A stretch of 64,000 nt of DNA from Oricola thermophila (GCF_013358405.1 NZ_CP054836.1:434001-498000), one strand, 5' to 3'; shown: positions 47,124 to 56,379, counted from the stretch's first letter. Program-made: numbers and translations. Notes: generated by a model from the sequence alone, not told the origin.

Positions 47124-48740
47124 ATGGACGAGGACGCCGATCCAGAACAGCCCACCGATCCGCTGATCTCGGAGGCGCTTTCGGAGGCCGTGCCCGAGGC
47201 GGCGCCGGGGAGGCTGCGCAAGCGCGGCGGGCGGGCCGGAAACACGCGCCGCGGCGGACCGGCGATCCGCCAGACGCTCTGGACCGACGTCATCAACACA
47301 GACCATCCGACCGAGCCGCTGCCGCCGGAAGGCGTCGAGGCGATCCACGACGGGGCGATGCGCGTGCTGGAGGAAATCGGCATCGAGTTCCTCAATGCCG
47401 AGGCGCTGGAGATCCTGCGCGACGCGGGCTGCACGATCGACGGCGAGAACGTGCGCATGGGCCGCGACTTCGTCATGGAGATGCTCGGGCGGGCGCCGTC
47501 CGAGTTCACCCTGACGCCGCGCAACCCGGACCGCACCATCACCATCGGCGGCAGGCACATGGTGTTCGGCAACATCTCCTCGCCGCCCAACTGCTCGGAC
47601 ATCGAGCGCGGCAGGCGCAGCGGCAACCGCGAGGACTACCGGAACTTCCTGAAGCTGACGCAGTATTTCAACTGCATCCACTTCGCCGGCGGCTATCCCG
47701 TCGAGCCGATCGACATCCACCCGTCGGTGCGCCATCTCGACTGCCTGTACGACAAGCTGACGCTGACCGACAAGGCGGCGCATGCCTATTCGCTGGGGCC
47801 GGAGCGCGTCGAGGACGTGATGGAGATGGTGCGCATCGCGGGCGGGCTTTCCCAAGAGGCGTTCGAGGCGACGCCGCGCATGTATACCAACATCAACTCG
47901 ACCTCGCCGCTCAAGCACGACTGGCCGATGCTGGACGGCGCGATGCGGCTGGCAAGGCGCGGCCAGCCGACCATCGTGACGCCGTTCACCCTGGCCGGCG
48001 CGATGGCGCCGGTGACGATGGTGGGCGCGGTGACGCAGTCGATCGCCGAGGCGCTCGCGGCCATCGCGCTGCTGCAATGCATCCGGCCGGGAGTGGGCGT
48101 CGGCATCGGCACCTTCACCTCCAACGTGGACATGAAGACGGGCGCGCCGGCCTTCGGCACGCCGGACTACGTGCGCGCCACACAGATCACCGGCCAGATG
48201 GCGCGGTTCTACGGCCTGCCGCTGCGCTCGTCGAACGCCTGCGCGGCCAACACGCCGGACAACCAGGCGACGTGGGAATCGATGATGTCGATGTGGGCGG
48301 CGGTCACCTCGGGCACCAACATGGTCTACCACGCGGCCGGCTGGCTGGAGGGCGGGCTGTGCGCCTCGTTCGAGAAGTTCATCATGGACTGCGAGGTGCT
48401 GCAGCAGTTCATCGCCTATTTCAGGCCGCTGACCACCGGGCCGGAGGACATCGCCGTGGACGCGATCCGCGAGGTCGGGCCGGGCGGGCATTTCTTCGGC
48501 ATCCAGCACACGCAGGACCGCTACGAGACGGCGTTCTACTCGCCCTTCCTGTCGGACTGGTCGAACTACGAGAACTGGGAGGACCGGGGCGCGGTGACGA
48601 CGGTGCAGCGGGCGAACAGGCTCTGCAAGCAGATCCTGGGCGAATACGAGAAGCCGCCGATGGACGAGGCGATCCGCGAGGAGCTGGCCGACTTCGTGGC
48701 AAGAAGGAAACAAGAGGGCGGCGCGCCGACGGATTTCTGA
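47124..48740 (+). CDS. MttB-family corrinoid methyltransferase, copy 2 (no pyrrolysine)
   Basis: This 538-residue MttB-superfamily enzyme is a distant paralogue of copy 1, sharing features such as MRVLEEIGIEFLNAEAL, SPFxLAGAMxPVT-type segments and YHAAGWLEGGLCASFEKF. The frame has no internal amber codon. The N-terminus is acidic for 28 residues and then an Arg/Gly tail, GRLRKRGGRAGNTRRGG (residues 29-45), as in copy 1. It is followed at once by the DUF559 gene region and a dimethylglycine dehydrogenase-like gene. It probably uses the same corrinoid protein with a different amine. Confidence 0.9.
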   Translation: MDEDADPEQPTDPLISEALSEAVPEAAPGRLRKRGGRAGNTRRGGPAIRQTLWTDVINTDHPTEPLPPEGVEAIHDGAMRVLEEIGIEFLNAEALEILRDAGCTIDGENVRMGRDFVMEMLGRAPSEFTLTPRNPDRTITIGGRHMVFGNISSPPNCSDIERGRRSGNREDYRNFLKLTQYFNCIHFAGGYPVEPIDIHPSVRHLDCLYDKLTLTDKAAHAYSLGPERVEDVMEMVRIAGGLSQEAFEATPRMYTNINSTSPLKHDWPMLDGAMRLARRGQPTIVTPFTLAGAMAPVTMVGAVTQSIAEALAAIALLQCIRPGVGVGIGTFTSNVDMKTGAPAFGTPDYVRATQITGQMARFYGLPLRSSNACAANTPDNQATWESMMSMWAAVTSGTNMVYHAAGWLEGGLCASFEKFIMDCEVLQQFIAYFRPLTTGPEDIAVDAIREVGPGGHFFGIQHTQDRYETAFYSPFLSDWSNYENWEDRGAVTTVQRANRLCKQILGEYEKPPMDEAIREELADFVARRKQEGGAPTDF

Positions 48741-48835
48741 TGACGATTGCAGCGTATCCCATCGCTTGTTCGCAGAACACACGGCGCTCCGTTCGGCGCG
48801 CCATCGACGACCGTGCGGTCGTGCCGGCGGCTTTC

Positions 48836-48972
48836 GGCCCCCCTCTCCGTCTCGCTGCGCTCGACACCTCTCCCCCCGAAGGGGGGCGAGGAAGCGGTGG
48901 CGGGCGCGACGCCTTTCCTCGCCCCCACGTAGTGGGGGAGAGGTGGTTTGCAAAGCAAACCGGAGAGGGGGA
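48836..48972. repeat. Palindromic dispersed repeat upstream of a DUF559 gene
   Basis: The stretch holds three nested inverted repeats: CTCCCCCCGAAGGGGGGCGAG, CTCGCCCCCACGTAGTGGGGGAGAG (each within the length limit when read as two arms) and GGTTTGCAAAGCAAACC, framed by CCCCTCTCCG at the left and CGGAGAGGGG at the right. From memory this pattern occurs many times in rhizobial genomes, often just before DUF559 genes. The symmetry is seen directly; the dispersed nature is recollection. Confidence 0.75.
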
Positions 48973-48982
48973 AACTGGCCGC

Positions 48983-49417
48983 ATGTCGGAGAAGCCCTCC
49001 AGAAGCCGCAGGAAGCCCGGCGTCACCATGCGGGCGCGCCAATTCCGCTCGGCCGGCAACCAGGCAGAGGCGCTTCTGTGGACGGAACTGAAAGCGCGGC
49101 GGCTGAACGGGTTCAAGTTCGTGCGACAGTTTCCGGTCGGCCCCTATTTCGCCGATTTTCTCTGCCGCGAGGCGAAACTCGTTGTCGAGCTCGACGGCAG
49201 CCAGCACGCGGGCAGTGCACATGACGAACGGCGCGACGCGTTCCTCAACGCGGCCGGATACTCGGTACTGCGTTTCTGGTCCGTGGACATGCTGCGGGAC
49301 CGGCAAGAGGTTCTGGCCTCCATCGTGGAGGCCCTGGAGGGGCGCCTGGCCGAGAACACGGACGCGCCCGACATGAATTACAAGATGGCGTTTCGTCGAG
49401 GGAGGGGCAGACCATGA
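48983..49417 (+). CDS. DUF559 (Vsr-like endonuclease fold) protein
   Basis: The 144-residue protein has the DUF559 pattern: RARQFRSAGNQAEALLWTELK, then FKFVRQFPVGPYFADFLC and LVVELDGSQHAG, then GYSVLRFWSVDML. The E, D and ExD residues match the PD-(D/E)xK/Vsr-type nuclease core, though no activity has been proven for the family. ATG 48983 directly follows the palindromic repeat. The stop overlaps the next gene start (ATGA), which is unusual for a repeat-associated gene and suggests cotranscription. Confidence 0.85.
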   Translation: MSEKPSRSRRKPGVTMRARQFRSAGNQAEALLWTELKARRLNGFKFVRQFPVGPYFADFLCREAKLVVELDGSQHAGSAHDERRDAFLNAAGYSVLRFWSVDMLRDRQEVLASIVEALEGRLAENTDAPDMNYKMAFRRGRGRP

Positions 49418-51990
49418 AAACCAACACGCGCGTTGTCGTCATCGGGGGCGGGGTCGTCGGCTGCTCGGTGCTCTACCACCTGGCCAAGGCCGGCTGGACC
49501 GACATCATGCTGATCGAGCGCTCGGAGCTGACCTCCGGCTCGACATGGCACGCGGCGGGCGGGTTCCACACGCTGAACGGCGATCCGAACGTCGCCAAGC
49601 TGCAGGCCTACACGATCTCGCTTTACGAGGAACTGGAGGCGATGACCGGCCAGTCCTGCTCGCTGCATCTCGTCGGCGGCTTCCAGATGGCCGACACGCC
49701 GGAGCGCATGGACTTCCTGCGGCAGGTGCACGCCAAGTGCCGCTATCTCGGCATGGACACGGAACTGGTGACGCCGGCCGAGGCCAAGGCGATGTTCCCG
49801 ATCATGGACGAGACGAAATTCGTCGGCGCGCTGTGGGACCCGGTGGAGGGGCATCTCGACCCGTCGGGCACGACGCATGCCTATGCCAAGGCGGCGCGGA
49901 TGCTGGGCGCGGAGATCGTGCTGCGCAACCCGGTGAAGGAACTGACGCAGGACGCGGACGGCACATGGAACGTGGTGACCGAGCAGGGGACGGTGCGGGC
50001 CGAGCACGTGGTCAATGCCGGCGGGCTGTGGGCGCGCGAGATCGGCCGCATGGTCGGCCTCGAGCTGCCGGTGCTGGCGATGGAGCACATGTACCTGCTG
50101 ACCGAGGACATGCCGGAGGTGGTCGAGTACAACGAGGCGACGGGGCGCGAGCTGTGCCACGTCATCGACTTCAAGGGCGAGATCTACACGCGGCAGGAAC
50201 GCAGGGGGATGCTGCTGGGCACCTACGAGCGGGCCTGCAAGCCGTGGTCGCCGGTCGAGACGCCGTGGGATTTCGGCCATGAATTATTGCAGCCGGACAT
50301 CGACCGCATCGCGCCGTCGCTGGAGGTGGGGTTCAGCCACTTCCCGGCGCTGGAGCGGGCCGGCATCAAGCAGATCATCAACGGGCCGTTCACCTTCGCG
50401 CCGGACGGCAACCCGCTGGTCGGGCCGGTGCCGGGGCTGACCAATTTCTGGTCGGCCTGCGCGGTGATGGCCGGGTTCAGCCAGGGCGGCGGCGTCGGGC
50501 TGACGCTGGCCAACTGGATGACGACCGGCGACCCGGGCGCCGACGTGTGGGGCATGGACGTGTCGCGCTTCGGCGAATGGGCGACGCTGCGCTACACCAA
50601 CGCCAAGGTGCGCGAGAACTATTCGCGGCGCTTCCGCATCCGCTTTCCCAACGAGGAACTGCCGGCGGCGCGGCCCGCCCAGACCACGCCGCTTTACGAC
50701 ATCATGGTGAACGAGAACAACGCCGTGATGGGCGACTCCTGGGGGCTGGAGACGCCGCTGTGGTTCGCGCCGTCGAAGGACGAGGCGCATGATGTCGTCT
50801 CGTTCCATCGCTCCAACGATTTCAAGCATATAGGCGAGGAAGTGAAAGCGGTGCGCGAGCGCGTCGGCGTGACCGAGATCGCCAATTTCGCCAAGTACGA
50901 GATCAGCGGACCCGGGGCGGAGGCCTTTCTCGATCGGCTGCTGACCAACAGGCTGCCGAAAAGGGGGCGCCTCGCGCTCTCGCCGATGCTCAACGAGTTC
51001 GGCAAGCTGATCGGCGACTTCACCATCGCCCGGGCGGACGACGACCGCTTCATGGTGTGGGGATCGAGCGCGGCGCAGATTTATCACATGCGCTGGTTCG
51101 AACGGCACATGCCGAGGGACGGCAGCGTGCGCATCCACCGCTTCGACCAGACGCTCGTCGGCCTGTCGATCGCCGGACCGAGGAGCCGGGACGTGCTGGC
51201 GAAACTCGTGGACGAGGACGTCTCGAACGGGGCCTTCCGCTTCATGGATTTCCGCGAGATGGCGGTCGGCGCGGCGCCGTGCATGGTCAACCGGATCTCC
51301 TATACCGGCGATCTCGGCTACGAGATCTGGATGCAGCCCGCCTACGAGCGGACGGTCTACCGCGCCATCAAGGAGGCGGGCGAGGAGTTCGGGATCAGGG
51401 ATTTCGGCATGCGGGCGCTGCTTTCCATGCGGCTGGAGAAGAACTTCCCGACCTGGGGGCACGAGTTGCGGCCGATCTACGGGCCGTTCGAGGGCGCGAT
51501 GGAGCGCTTCGTGAAACTCGACAAGGGCGACTTCATCGGCCGGGAGGCGGCGGCAAGGGAACAGGCCGAGGGGCCGAGGCTGCGCCGCGTCTCGATGATC
51601 GTGGATGCCACGGACGCCGACGTGATGGGCGACGAGCCGATCTGGGCGAAGGTCGGCGACACGGACTACGGGACGGTGGAGGAATCGCACGGATACGGGC
51701 CGAGGCGCACCGGCCCGGACGGCAGGGAAGCGGGGCCGTCAGCGGCCGATTTCGGCGCCGCCTCGGTGCGCGGCATCGCCGACGGCGACTGGCGGGTGGT
51801 CGGCTGGGTGACGTCGGGCGGCTACGCGCATGGCGTCGGGCTGTCGATGGCGCAGGGCTACCTGCCGGCGGCACTGGCCGGGCGCGCGGAGGAGGGGCTG
51901 TTCGAGATCGAGATCCTGGGCGAGCGCTGCCCGGCGAGGATCGCGGTGGAGCCGCCCTTCGACCCGGCGGGCGAGCGGATGCGGGGGTAG
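49414..51990 (+). CDS. Dimethylglycine dehydrogenase-like flavoprotein, copy 2
   Basis: The 858-residue protein has the family FAD domain (VVVIGGGVVGCSVLYHLAKAG near residue 7) with LTSGSTWHAAGGFHTL, whose His is the covalent FAD attachment site in DMGDH, then an FAO_M linker and a GcvT-like folate domain from about residue 440 (YEISGPGAEAFLDRLLTNRLP). The WHAAG motif makes it closer to classical DMGDH than copy 1. It probably removes the second methyl group after MttB-type demethylation. Confidence 0.87.
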   Translation: MKTNTRVVVIGGGVVGCSVLYHLAKAGWTDIMLIERSELTSGSTWHAAGGFHTLNGDPNVAKLQAYTISLYEELEAMTGQSCSLHLVGGFQMADTPERMDFLRQVHAKCRYLGMDTELVTPAEAKAMFPIMDETKFVGALWDPVEGHLDPSGTTHAYAKAARMLGAEIVLRNPVKELTQDADGTWNVVTEQGTVRAEHVVNAGGLWAREIGRMVGLELPVLAMEHMYLLTEDMPEVVEYNEATGRELCHVIDFKGEIYTRQERRGMLLGTYERACKPWSPVETPWDFGHELLQPDIDRIAPSLEVGFSHFPALERAGIKQIINGPFTFAPDGNPLVGPVPGLTNFWSACAVMAGFSQGGGVGLTLANWMTTGDPGADVWGMDVSRFGEWATLRYTNAKVRENYSRRFRIRFPNEELPAARPAQTTPLYDIMVNENNAVMGDSWGLETPLWFAPSKDEAHDVVSFHRSNDFKHIGEEVKAVRERVGVTEIANFAKYEISGPGAEAFLDRLLTNRLPKRGRLALSPMLNEFGKLIGDFTIARADDDRFMVWGSSAAQIYHMRWFERHMPRDGSVRIHRFDQTLVGLSIAGPRSRDVLAKLVDEDVSNGAFRFMDFREMAVGAAPCMVNRISYTGDLGYEIWMQPAYERTVYRAIKEAGEEFGIRDFGMRALLSMRLEKNFPTWGHELRPIYGPFEGAMERFVKLDKGDFIGREAAAREQAEGPRLRRVSMIVDATDADVMGDEPIWAKVGDTDYGTVEESHGYGPRRTGPDGREAGPSAADFGAASVRGIADGDWRVVGWVTSGGYAHGVGLSMAQGYLPAALAGRAEEGLFEIEILGERCPARIAVEPPFDPAGERMRG

Positions 51991-52002
51991 GGTGGCGACT
52001 AC

Positions 52003-52827
52003 CTATTCGTAAACAGCCTCGCGACCTTCTCGGTAGTCACCAACGATCCAGATAAAGCTCTGGATATCTATTCCGTCCCGAGGTTTCAGGTCCGCGAGCT
52101 CCATTTCGGTGCGTTGCCGAAGATCCAGCAGCGACGCATAGACGTTGAAGTCGAGGCTCGGCGTGTAGATCGATGCGAAGGGATGGCCGACCCGAGTGGC
52201 GTAGTCCTTCGTGACTTCGGGTTTGAGGAAGATATGTTTGTCTGGCTGCCAGAGAAACGGCAGGTAGGTGACGACCGTCCACTTGGCACAATCGTCTGGT
52301 TTAAGAATGGTCGAAAGGTCGTGTAGCGCCGATTCCGAAGGGGCAAGCGTGAACTTTGCCGCGGCACTGACAAACCGGTCGGCTCGGGGGCCACGTAGAA
52401 CGGCCTGAAGTCGGGTTTTCTCGAAGGGCGACAAGAGATTTGTGGAGCGGTAGGCGGAAAGGATCGCCTCGCCAAATCCGGTACCATTTGCCGAGGCCTC
52501 GAGCGGCGCGGAAGTGTCCAGTTTCTGCTTTGCGGCGACCTTGTAGTCGCGTTCCTGTAACGCGTAGCCATCCGAGTGGAAGCCGTTGGGAAAAAATTTC
52601 AAAAATCGATTCCGAGCTCCCGAGTATCCGAAATAATCGGGATCGGACTTTCCGGATTCATCGTGCAGACGCCGCCAAACATCGTCGGCGTCGTCGCCTT
52701 CGACGCAAATTTTCCCGTCAGCTAGCCCGAAATAGGTTCCGTCCTTTTCGACGAGCCTAAGTTCCCTCTTACCGAGCGTTCCATTCCGAATGGTTTTAGG
52801 TGGCGCCATGATGCGAAAGTCTATCAT
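52003..52827 (-). CDS. Hypothetical protein of unknown function
   Basis: The 274-residue protein has lower GC than its neighbours. It contains ICVEGDDADDVWRRLHDESG near residue 40 and RNRFLKFFPNGFHSDGY near 72, with no known motif that I can name; helical content is high. ATG 52827 or 52809 may be the start, and neither has a strong ribosome site. It converges with the dehydrogenase gene and is followed on its own strand by nothing. It may be an accessory gene. Confidence 0.6.
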   Translation of the reverse strand: MIDFRIMAPPKTIRNGTLGKRELRLVEKDGTYFGLADGKICVEGDDADDVWRRLHDESGKSDPDYFGYSGARNRFLKFFPNGFHSDGYALQERDYKVAAKQKLDTSAPLEASANGTGFGEAILSAYRSTNLLSPFEKTRLQAVLRGPRADRFVSAAAKFTLAPSESALHDLSTILKPDDCAKWTVVTYLPFLWQPDKHIFLKPEVTKDYATRVGHPFASIYTPSLDFNVYASLLDLRQRTEMELADLKPRDGIDIQSFIWIVGDYREGREAVYE

Positions 52828-52860
52828 CAGGAAATTGAGGCGCGCAATGTGGGCGCCCCG

Positions 52861-54681
52861 TCAATAGGTGCAGTCGGGGCCCTTCCTGCGGGCGCGGTCG
52901 ATTTCGCGCTCGAAGCGCTTCGCGGTGCGGCCGCTTTCCCCGAATTCGACGGCTGCGCGGATGTCCTCCATCCCGGCGCCGAGTGCGAAGAGGGTATTGA
53001 TGTTCAGGTCCCAGTAGCTGCCGTGCTGGACGATCCTTCCGGAGGCCATGCGGTCGATGAACGGGCCGACGGCATCGCCGGCGGCGGTACCGGCGCGGCA
53101 CAGGCCTATGACACCGGCGAGATAGGGATGCTGCCACGCGTTCGGGCCCTTGCCGCGGAAACGCCAGGCGTCGTCGATCAGCCAGAGCAACGTGTCGGCA
53201 CCCTCTGCCCCGAACTCAGACAGGCGCGTGAGCGCGGCATAGGCCGGAACGCGCAGGCGTTCCTCGCGGGCCAGCCATTCAAGGTCGCCACGGCGGGAAA
53301 GGATCGTCTCGCGCGGCAGGCGCGATACGACAATGCCGAGGCTCCGGACCTGTTGCAACCATCCCCTTGCGTTCGCACCCGGTTCGACGGCGGACAGATC
53401 GCGAAGCCGTTCGAACGCCGTGGCGGCGATGGCGCTGAAATGGGTTTTGGGCGCGTCTCCCGCATACAGCACGGCGGCAAAGGCCGCTTCCGGCACGGCG
53501 AAGCGCCGGTCGGCGAGGATGCGCCGGGATAGCACGCGGTCCGCCGGCGACATGGTGCGGGACTTCCGGATGCGAACGAAGAAATCCGCCGCGAGGGCGG
53601 AGGGCACCTCCGCCCGGTCGTCATCCAGCGCTTCGACCAGGAGACGCCGCATGGCTTCATCTGCGTCGTCCTGCCGGAGCGCGAGATCCCAGCCGAGCCG
53701 TTCGGCGAGGAACCCCCCGATGTTTTCCGATGACGCGTTTTCGCCGCCGCTTTGTTCCTTGCGGCGGACGAGGCCGGGATACATGCGCAGCTCGGCCCCG
53801 CCGACGACGCTCGGCATGTAGAGATGCCAGAGCCTGCGGTAGGCGACCGATGTCTCGCGGAAGGTTTCCCTGAAGGCGGCGCCGTCGCGTTCGTGCAGAG
53901 TGAGGCGACCGGCGGACACCGTGTCGGCGAAGATATCGAGGCCGGCGGAAATATCGCTCATGCCACGCTTGATCGCGCCGGAGGAGACGACCAGGCCGGC
54001 CTCGCCGAGCGGGGCTTCCTCTGCCACAAGGCAGGTGCCCGCCGCGATGCGGATGTTCATCAGCTCGGCCACATTTTTCCCGTCGCGGTTCCGGCGTTCG
54101 CCATCCAGCTTCACGGGGTCATTTCGCGGCAACTCGATGTCAGGGCAGGTGCCGCGTCGCTCCATGCGGTAGGCCGCGGCGACCGTGCCCGGCGCGGGCG
54201 GGTTCGAGACGTCCTCGCGGATATACAGCACGCGGTCCGCGACGCCGTTCAGCAACAGGCGCTGGCACAGGCCGTCGCAGCGCAGGGGTTGCGGTTTCGA
54301 TGCGCCGAGCCGGCCGAAACGGAAAGCGATGACGCGGGCTTCGGTCCGTGCAAGGTCGTCGTGATCATCCATGGCAAGCTGCCGGGCCGCCGCGTCGAGC
54401 CGGGCATTGGCCAGGAGCGGCGGGACGGCGAGCAGGGCGAGCGCAACGATTGCGCCGCCGGCGCGAACAAGGAAACCGCCGCCGAACAGGCGGCCGAAAA
54501 TCCAGGCGCCGAGCGCGACGAGAAACAGTGTCGGGGCGAGCGCGAGGTAGATGCCGAGCGGGATGCCGATGATGGTGATCATCGCGACGGACACGATGCT
54601 CGGCGCGAGCAGGGTGATCGCCGCGGAGAGGCCGAGGATGATGAGCAGGCCTTTCGAGACCAGCAATGAAAGTATCCGCAT
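52861..54681 (-). CDS. Membrane-anchored hypothetical protein (606 residues)
   Basis: The protein begins MRILSLLVSKGLLIILGLSA, and has about four hydrophobic segments in the first 110 residues (the last is LVRAGGAIVALALLAVPPLL), then a large soluble, mainly helical region of about 490 residues with no motif I recognise. The C-terminal part looks like helical repeats. ATG 54681 is used because conserved hydrophobic sequence starts there; the upstream extension of the frame lies in the intergenic region. A shortened remnant of its N-terminus is at 61385-61574. Confidence 0.65.
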   Translation of the reverse strand: MRILSLLVSKGLLIILGLSAAITLLAPSIVSVAMITIIGIPLGIYLALAPTLFLVALGAWIFGRLFGGGFLVRAGGAIVALALLAVPPLLANARLDAAARQLAMDDHDDLARTEARVIAFRFGRLGASKPQPLRCDGLCQRLLLNGVADRVLYIREDVSNPPAPGTVAAAYRMERRGTCPDIELPRNDPVKLDGERRNRDGKNVAELMNIRIAAGTCLVAEEAPLGEAGLVVSSGAIKRGMSDISAGLDIFADTVSAGRLTLHERDGAAFRETFRETSVAYRRLWHLYMPSVVGGAELRMYPGLVRRKEQSGGENASSENIGGFLAERLGWDLALRQDDADEAMRRLLVEALDDDRAEVPSALAADFFVRIRKSRTMSPADRVLSRRILADRRFAVPEAAFAAVLYAGDAPKTHFSAIAATAFERLRDLSAVEPGANARGWLQQVRSLGIVVSRLPRETILSRRGDLEWLAREERLRVPAYAALTRLSEFGAEGADTLLWLIDDAWRFRGKGPNAWQHPYLAGVIGLCRAGTAAGDAVGPFIDRMASGRIVQHGSYWDLNINTLFALGAGMEDIRAAVEFGESGRTAKRFEREIDRARRKGPDCTY

Positions 54682-54800
54682 GAGGCAGCCCCGATCTGGA
54701 ATCGCGACGACTTTGCCCGGAAAACGTGAAAAATCCGTCAGGCCCGCTTTCGACTGCATGGCTGGGGGGCGAAATACGTCATCGAATTCCTGCCGGCGGC

Positions 54801-55282
54801 CTAAGGCCCGGTGACGTCGTAGGTCCAGACGCGGAAGTTCTTCAGGACGTGCGGGCCGAAGGAGTTGATCAGCGGGACATCGGCGGCGTCGCGGCCGCGG
54901 GCGACGACGATGCGGCCGATGCGCGGCATGTTGTTGCGCGGGTCGAAAACGTGCCAGCGGCCGCCGAGCAGACAGGCGAGGCATTCGTCCGGCAGGTCCT
55001 GCACCGGGATTTCCTCGGCATCGGGAAAGGCGGGATCGTCGGTGCCGGGATCGGAGACGGCAGAGTCGGCCCAGAGCGAGAATTCCCCGGCGGGCGCGGT
55101 GAAGCGGCGGCAGACATTGCCGAACATGTCGAGATAGGTGTGCGTCGGCACGGCGGGCGTTGAGACCCGCCGTTCGGGCGCAACCAGGTCACCACGGCGC
55201 TCGGGCCTGATTTCCATCAGGCACACCATGGGCGTCGGCTGCTCGCACTGAACGGTAATGCGTAACCGAAACGGATCAGCAT
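54801..55282 (-). pseudogene. Transglutaminase-like gene, decayed copy A
   Basis: Compared with the intact copy at 61693-62502, this copy has lost one base near codon 10 (ACCGTTCAGTGC here, against ACGGTCCAGTGC plus one base there), which shifts the frame, and an in-frame 327-base segment that removes the catalytic Cys (VGVCRDYAH) and downstream residues. The join reads DECLACLLGGRWHVFD. A 142-residue frame from an internal ATG at 55229 stays open but cannot be an active transglutaminase. Confidence 0.85.
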
Positions 55283-55291
55283 GAAGGAATT

Positions 55292-55558
55292 CTAGCGGAA
55301 ATTGGCGGACGTCAGGATGTATTCCGGCTTCTGGCTGTTGGAATGCGCCTTGGACGCGGCCTTTTCTATGGAGGCGCGGTTCCTGTCGAAAGCGGCGAGA
55401 TAGGCGGCTTCCTCGTTTGCGTCAGGGGCCACCTGGTCGGCAATCGCGTCGACATCGACACGGAAGGGGATGGTGCGCATCCCTTCATAGCCGAAGAAGC
55501 GCACCTGGCGGCGGGTGTCGTCGTAGTTCCTGCTTCTGTTGGGAAATGCCAGCGTCAT
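55292..55558 (-). CDS. DUF1488 protein, copy A
   Basis: The 88-residue protein fits DUF1488: MTLAFPNRSRNYDDTRRQVR, then FFGYEGMRTIPFRVDVDAI and the C-terminal PEYILTSANFR. The family is common in Proteobacteria and of unknown role. Its paralogue at 62512-62778 is clearly related but diverged, especially in the middle, so the two copies are under separate change. Confidence 0.8.
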   Translation of the reverse strand: MTLAFPNRSRNYDDTRRQVRFFGYEGMRTIPFRVDVDAIADQVAPDANEEAAYLAAFDRNRASIEKAASKAHSNSQKPEYILTSANFR

Positions 55559-55680
55559 CGTGCGATGTTCTCCAAATACGGGTGTTCAAACGGGTTCGAC
55601 GCCGCGGCGACCGGAGCCCGATGGGCGGGTACGGGCGCCATTTCGCGATCGCTCTTCGACGGGCCCGAACGGGTCCAGTG

Positions 55681-55905
55681 TCATGTTTCCCGGGGCGTGT
55701 CGATGGCGCCGCGGAAGAATTCGGTTCCGTCCTCGTCAAGGATGCGGACGAGATCGGGTGTCTGCGGCATGCTGCGCGAGGCGGCCAGCACGAGCGCGAT
55801 GCTTCTTGCCGCCGCCTGGCTGACGGCGTCGCAGCGGACGCGGTCAATGACGGCGAGCATGGTGCCGGGCAGACGGGTACGGCAGTATTCGATCGTAATT
55901 CTCAT
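55681..55905 (-). CDS. Small protein of duplicated block, copy A
   Basis: The 74-residue protein begins MRITIEYCRTRLPGTMLAVI and has a long helix (AVSQAAARSIALVLAASRSM). The partner at 62775-63044 is 15 residues longer at the C-terminus. I do not recognise a family. The gap to the DUF1488 gene is 122 bases here but the two overlap in copy B, so the downstream end has been rearranged. Confidence 0.7.
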   Translation of the reverse strand: MRITIEYCRTRLPGTMLAVIDRVRCDAVSQAAARSIALVLAASRSMPQTPDLVRILDEDGTEFFRGAIDTPRET

Positions 55906-55935
55906 CCGCTTCGCCCTGCACGGAAAGTCGTGGGT

Positions 55936-56061
55936 TTACTTCTTCTTCCTGGCGGAAAACCCGGCGGCCTCGACGATCTTCACCGGCGACATGGCGCTTG
56001 CGGACATTGCCTGCTTGGGTTTGCGGACTTCCTTGTTACTGCGTTTCTGACCCTTGGCCAT
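55936..56061 (-). CDS. MAKGQKRSNKE small basic protein, copy A
   Basis: The 41-residue lysine/arginine-rich peptide starts MAKGQKRSNKEVRKPKQ and ends SARKKK. Copy B at 63091-63231 starts with the same ten residues. It is too short for most gene callers, but the conserved N-terminus in two copies and a basic, disordered character support a real protein. Function is unknown; nucleic-acid or ribosome association is only a guess from charge. Confidence 0.7.
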   Translation of the reverse strand: MAKGQKRSNKEVRKPKQAMSASAMSPVKIVEAAGFSARKKK

Positions 56062-56091
56062 GATGATAGCTCCCTTGTGGATGCGTGGGTG

Positions 56092-56379
56092 TCACAGAAT
56101 GTCGTTTTCGGGGCCGTCGCCGCGCTTACGGTCAAGTTCGAGCGCCTGCTCGAGGTCGGCATGGTCGATTTCCACCATCTGCCGGGTGCGCGCGCCTGCG
56201 TGACCGGCGTGAAGGTGGATGAAGGTCGCGGTGCGGTGCCATGCGATCCATGACAGGCCCTCGACCACCTGCTCGTCCTCGTCGATGTCAAATTCACCCG
56301 GCGGCTGGGCATCGCCGAGGCCGGCCAGGACAAAGGGATGAAGGAAGCATGCGGTGGAGCGGCGGGTGCGTGTCTGCAT
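56092..56379 (-). CDS. Hypothetical 95-residue protein, copy A
   Basis: The start is ATG 56377-56379 on the - strand, MQTRTRRSTACFLHPFVLAG, chosen to match copy B at 63259-63546 rather than a longer upstream frame. The middle, FDIDEDEQVVEGLSWIAWHR, and TRQMVEIDHADLEQALELD are conserved between copies. No family is recognised. It is the first gene of the duplicated block. Confidence 0.7.
   Translation of the reverse strand: MQTRTRRSTACFLHPFVLAGLGDAQPPGEFDIDEDEQVVEGLSWIAWHRTATFIHLHAGHAGARTRQMVEIDHADLEQALELDRKRGDGPENDIL

Larger units (their letters stand above)
52861..56379 (-). repeat. Duplicated gene block, copy A
   Basis: Six genes or remnants in this interval recur in the same order and orientation at 61385-63546: a 95-residue protein, the MAKGQKRSNKE small protein, a 74/89-residue protein, DUF1488, a transglutaminase and a membrane protein. 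About 190 bases at 54778-54968 are identical to 61670-61860. Copy A keeps the full membrane protein but a broken transglutaminase. Confidence 0.8.

Noticed and set aside
41811..48740. Pyrrolysine-encoding amber codon in either MttB-like gene
   Set aside because: Both frames read straight through with sense codons to their ends.
46983..48953. 656-codon - strand frame opposite mttB copy 2
   Set aside because: The Arg/His/Ala-rich translation is a typical antisense shadow of GC-rich coding DNA.
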